The notes under the pieces: generated by a model | What the model saw: only the letters and a program-made list of their open reading frames with translations | Told to the model about the DNA's origin: nothing | Databases searched by the model: none | Shown: piece by piece, positions 61,273 through 64,000 of the stretch | Position numbering within the stretch: the first letter of the stretch is position 1 | Layout of the letters: every line of letters begins with the position of its first letter | Translations under genes and position numbers: made by a program | Source of the DNA: Clostridium sp. AWRP | GTDB taxonomy: Bacteria > Bacillota > Clostridia > Clostridiales > Clostridiaceae | Length of the DNA: 64,000 bases | Direction of reading: 5' to 3' | Assembly (NCBI RefSeq): GCF_004006395.2 | Contig: NZ_CP029758.2 | Span: 3,286,001-3,350,000, forward strand

Positions 61273-62610
61273 TCAAATTTGAAACATAATATTTAATATA
61301 AACATATTTTCTCTGCTTTCAATATATGTATTTCCAAAATATTTATCCGCAATATTTTGTATGTTCATCATACCTATTCCATGATTTACATAATCACATT
61401 TATCAGTAGAAATATGCTTCTCTTTTATATAGCCTTTCATACTATTTTTTATTTCAAACACTATAAATGATTTATTAATAGTACTCGTTATATGTATATA
61501 TTTTTTTATGCTATTATCTGTAATTTTTTCACAAGCTTCTATCGCATTATCCAGGGCATTACCAAGTACTATACATAAATCGAAAGGATCAACTTTTATT
61601 TTATTAGGTATCTTGGCATCACACTTAAAATCTATCCCTTTGTCTATACTTATATTATATTTCTCACTTATAACGGCATCTGCAAATGAATTTCCTGTAC
61701 TTACCCTTAAACTAATTTTTTCTAATGAACTGGTTATTTTTTTCAAATAACTCTCTGTACTTTTTATGTCACCCTGAAGTAATAAGTTTTTGATACAAAT
61801 CAAATGATTATTTATATCATGTCTAAATGTTCTTGTATTTCTAATTTGTACTTGTAAATCTTTGTAATGCTGAGTTTGTATACTAAACTGTTGTTTTAAA
61901 AGTAATTCCCTTTCTCTTATAATACTTTCTTGTGCAATTTTAGCTAAAGTTATTACTGTAAATACGGCACAAATTAATCCAGTGAATGCAAAACCCAACA
62001 TTTTGATATTACCTAGTAACGAATTTCTCATATTATTTTTATAATATAGTTTAAAATATTCACATATTAATGATACTATGAATACATTAGGGACAACAAA
62101 AAATATCGTATACTTAAAATTCTTAAATTTATAATCAAAATAATGATTTTTCACTATAAAATTGAGTATTAAGAGATACAACAATTGTAAAATAATTAAA
62201 AATATATAATTAATTATTGCTCTCACTTGTTCTGTTTCATAAGATGAATTTGCTATAATAACGTAATAATCTATCATATAAGTCACAGGAATTGTGACAT
62301 ACTGAATAAGCTCATTAAAACAAACATATGCTATAGTTATTATGATTTTTTTTAAGTATGTACCTTTACAAAATATTAAAGAAAAGATAAAAATCCATAT
62401 AGCTGTTGGTATCCATTGATACACACTTTCAATGCTAAATTTACTTACAATTAGAAAAGGTATATTACATGTTATTAGCATCAATACAATTACATACCAA
62501 GATTTTACTTTAAATCTTAAAAACTTTTCTAGTAATATATATGGAATAAAGAAATTCAGTACACATGAAGCAAAAAATAATAGATTCTTTATTATACTAA
62601 AAATAAGCAT
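61273..62610 (-). CDS. GHKL sensor histidine kinase (AgrC-like)
   Basis: The 445-residue protein has six or seven N-terminal membrane segments (about 1-220), a dimerisation helix with RTFRHDINNHL (phospho-His at about 263) and a GHKL ATPase domain (CIVLGNALDNAIEACEKI, NHGIGMMNIQNI). This is the layout of AgrC/VirS-type peptide-sensing kinases. No agrB or agrD gene lies in the window, so the signal is unknown. It starts 3 bases after the LytTR regulator stop on the same strand and is followed by the coiled-coil gene. Confidence 0.93.
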   Translation of the reverse strand: MLIFSIIKNLLFFASCVLNFFIPYILLEKFLRFKVKSWYVIVLMLITCNIPFLIVSKFSIESVYQWIPTAIWIFIFSLIFCKGTYLKKIIITIAYVCFNELIQYVTIPVTYMIDYYVIIANSSYETEQVRAIINYIFLIILQLLYLLILNFIVKNHYFDYKFKNFKYTIFFVVPNVFIVSLICEYFKLYYKNNMRNSLLGNIKMLGFAFTGLICAVFTVITLAKIAQESIIRERELLLKQQFSIQTQHYKDLQVQIRNTRTFRHDINNHLICIKNLLLQGDIKSTESYLKKITSSLEKISLRVSTGNSFADAVISEKYNISIDKGIDFKCDAKIPNKIKVDPFDLCIVLGNALDNAIEACEKITDNSIKKYIHITSTINKSFIVFEIKNSMKGYIKEKHISTDKCDYVNHGIGMMNIQNIADKYFGNTYIESRENMFILNIMFQI

Positions 62611-62613
62611 ATT

Positions 62614-63339
62614 CTATACTCTGCCTTTCTTTATATATCTTAAAAAGGCTCTAGAAAATTCATCATATTTACCTTTTGCTAATATTATTTTTGTATTATT
62701 ATCAAGCACTATTTCAGTCTTATTAAATTTCATTACATATTTAAAGTTTACTATGTAACTCCTATGACACCTAAAGAAACTTTCTTTAGGAACCTGTTTT
62801 TCTACATTTGCTATCTTATCATAATACTGTATAATTTGTTTTTCAGTATGTATACTTATAATTCTATTTTGTACCTCAAAAAAACTTATATCATCTAAAA
62901 GTACCTTTATTGTAGTATTTTTTCCCTTATTAATTATAATGCACTTTTCATTATTTTTTTCATCATCAAACATCTTTAAAATTCTATCTACAACTTCTAA
63001 TATTTTTTTCTCATCTATAGGCTTTATAAGATAATGAAATGCACATACATCAAAGGCTTCAAAAACATATTCTCTAAAAGCCGTTATAAAAATAATCTTG
63101 GTAGTATTATTGCTTTTTCTTATTTTCTTAGCTATATCTATTCCAGAAAGCTTGTCCATTTTTATATCTAAGAACACAATATCAAAATAGTATCCAGAAG
63201 AAATCAATTTTTCTCCACTACTATACTCTTCTATTTCATAACAAACATTGTCATAATTATTTTCTAAAACATTTCTAACTTTCTTTACAATATCTATCCT
63301 CTGAAATACTTCGTCATCACAAACTGCAATTTTAATCAT
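62614..63339 (-). CDS. LytTR family response regulator (AgrA-like)
   Basis: The 241-residue protein has a receiver domain (about 1-120; KIAVCDDEVF, phosphoacceptor in DIVFLDIKMDKLSG, Lys in YLIKPID) and a LytTR DNA-binding domain (about 140-240; ISFFEVQNRIISIHT, FFRCHRSYIVNFKYV). LytTR proteins bind paired direct repeats upstream of targets. The ATG at 63339 follows AAAGGAAAG; an in-frame extension to 63363 lacks a site. It forms a two-gene core with the GHKL kinase. Confidence 0.93.
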   Translation of the reverse strand: MIKIAVCDDEVFQRIDIVKKVRNVLENNYDNVCYEIEEYSSGEKLISSGYYFDIVFLDIKMDKLSGIDIAKKIRKSNNTTKIIFITAFREYVFEAFDVCAFHYLIKPIDEKKILEVVDRILKMFDDEKNNEKCIIINKGKNTTIKVLLDDISFFEVQNRIISIHTEKQIIQYYDKIANVEKQVPKESFFRCHRSYIVNFKYVMKFNKTEIVLDNNTKIILAKGKYDEFSRAFLRYIKKGRV

Positions 63340-63498
63340 AAGTACTTTCCTTTCTATAAACATCTTTTATTATTTTATCATATATCCTATAGATAGAGGT
63401 TTACACCCCCCACATAAGTATTTTTTATCTTGTTCCAAATTCATTACAAACGCTTCTTCATAAAACCAAAAAAAAATTTGTACTTCTCCATAATTTGC

Positions 63499-63524
63499 TG
63501 TAAATTAATAATTATTAATTTACA
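63499..63524. promoter_or_regulatory. Perfect 26-base palindrome upstream of the esterase gene
   Basis: TGTAAATTAATAA is followed directly by its complement, 20 bases before the ATG at 63544. It resembles an AT-rich operator; the TTAATAATTATTAA core is a weak match to Fur-type sites, which would fit a siderophore esterase. Confidence 0.5.
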
Positions 63525-63543
63525 TATTTTAAGGAGTAAAGAT

Positions 63544-64000
63544 ATGAAGGGAACTATTCAAAATTTAAATATAAATGAGCATCATTGTTCACTATACCTT
63601 CCACCTGACTACAATATACTTGATGTTAATTATCCTGTTGTATACATTAACGGAGATAACAATATTGAAGAAATGCTAAATTCCATAGAATCTCATTTTG
63701 ATGTAGACTGCAGTGCTTTTATACTTATAAGTATTGAATCAAAAAATTGGAATAATGATTTTTCTCCATGGCCTGCACCAGCTTTAAGCAAAAACAGAGA
63801 AGACTTTAGTGGAGGTGCATATGAATATCTAAGTAACCTTACTAAGCTTATCAAGCCTTTTATAGATACACATTACAGGACAAAAACTCAACCTGAAAAC
63901 ACTGTACTGATTGGATATTCCCTAGGTGGGCTTGCAACTTTATACAGCCTTTACCTATCTGAAACCTTTGGAAAAGTAGGAAGCTTATCTGGTTCATTAT
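63544..64000 (+). CDS. Alpha/beta hydrolase, siderophore esterase-like (partial)
   Basis: The first 152 codons are present, and the frame runs off the right edge. It has the esterase-D/IroE/BesA-type features YLPPDYN, YPVVYINGDN, ISIESKNWNNDFSPWPAPA and the nucleophile elbow GYSLGG followed by SLSGS. Members hydrolyse ferric siderophore trilactones or other esters in the cytoplasm or periplasm; there is no signal peptide here. AAGGAG precedes the ATG. A perfect palindrome lies just upstream, suggesting repression by a dimeric regulator. Confidence 0.85.
   Translation, partial: MKGTIQNLNINEHHCSLYLPPDYNILDVNYPVVYINGDNNIEEMLNSIESHFDVDCSAFILISIESKNWNNDFSPWPAPALSKNREDFSGGAYEYLSNLTKLIKPFIDTHYRTKTQPENTVLIGYSLGGLATLYSLYLSETFGKVGSLSGSL

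Overview
The window looks like chromosomal DNA of an AT-rich, anaerobic, endospore-forming Firmicute, most likely Clostridium sensu stricto. The evidence is three kinds of small acid-soluble spore protein (SASP), Cwp-type (CWB2) surface proteins, a 2-enoate reductase-type old yellow enzyme, strong AGGAGG-type ribosome sites and frequent TTG/GTG starts. No rRNA, tRNA, CRISPR array or prophage was recognised.

Layout. 0-2.5 kb: the 5' part of a PglX-like (BREX-type) adenine methyltransferase running off the left edge. 2.5-9 kb: housekeeping genes (trmB, an M50 protease, a NAGPA-type phosphodiester glycosidase, a PIN-PhoH ATPase) and two membrane-anchored proteins of uncertain role. 9-17.7 kb: a sporulation-flavoured stretch (alpha/beta SASP, gamma-like SASP, SspH, an Arg-rich charge-segregated protein, a Cu/Zn superoxide dismutase) together with a large CWB2/Ig-like surface protein, a flavodoxin-type reductase and an SGNH esterase. 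17.9-25.4 kb: an esterase, a 2-enoate reductase with a divergent PadR repressor, an Ig-like secreted protein, an ECF sigma/anti-sigma pair and a 5'-truncated CWB2 gene. 25.4-33.7 kb: a purine module (BMP-type lipoprotein, ATPase, two permeases, guanine deaminase, adenine deaminase) with a divergent YheO-type regulator. 33.8-39.2 kb: a GH25 lysozyme, then HD-GYP, multidomain hybrid kinase and CheY-like genes. 39.8-45.1 kb: a Dph6-like ATP pyrophosphatase followed by a gene graveyard (deleted copy of a two-component system, broken transposase, truncated GHKL kinase, multiply frameshifted PP2C-like gene). 45.3-49.5 kb: 2-hydroxyacid dehydrogenase, HxlR/VOC pair, EFR1 flavodoxin-ferredoxin with a membrane protein and TetR. 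49.5-56.6 kb: an OmpR/HK pair, an Rpn-like nuclease, a BceAB-like ABC exporter and an AraC-GyrI regulator. 57.1-59.6 kb: an intact IS21-family element inserted into the end of a small gene. 59.6-63.3 kb: a LytTR/GHKL (Agr-like) operon with coiled-coil FlxA-like and small proteins. 63.5 kb to the edge: a siderophore-esterase-like hydrolase.

The most interesting signals are non-coding. (1) Two dispersed copies (minus 17723-17900, plus 44067-44250) of one structured RNA-like element share a conserved 3' domain closed by TTATCC/GGATAA; they could be raiA-like or an undescribed family, and one sits 35 bases upstream of a zinc-ribbon gene. (2) Two related hairpin-terminated elements flank the alpha/beta SASP gene and may be paralogous small RNAs. 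(3) Three divergent regulator/target pairs (PadR, HxlR, TetR) have clean inverted repeats lying directly on near-consensus promoters, so autoregulation can be read from the sequence. (4) A GHKL kinase followed by a coiled-coil FlxA-like protein occurs twice, suggesting a linked module. (5) The truncated kinase copy can be explained by one deletion between 8-base GTACAAGC repeats.
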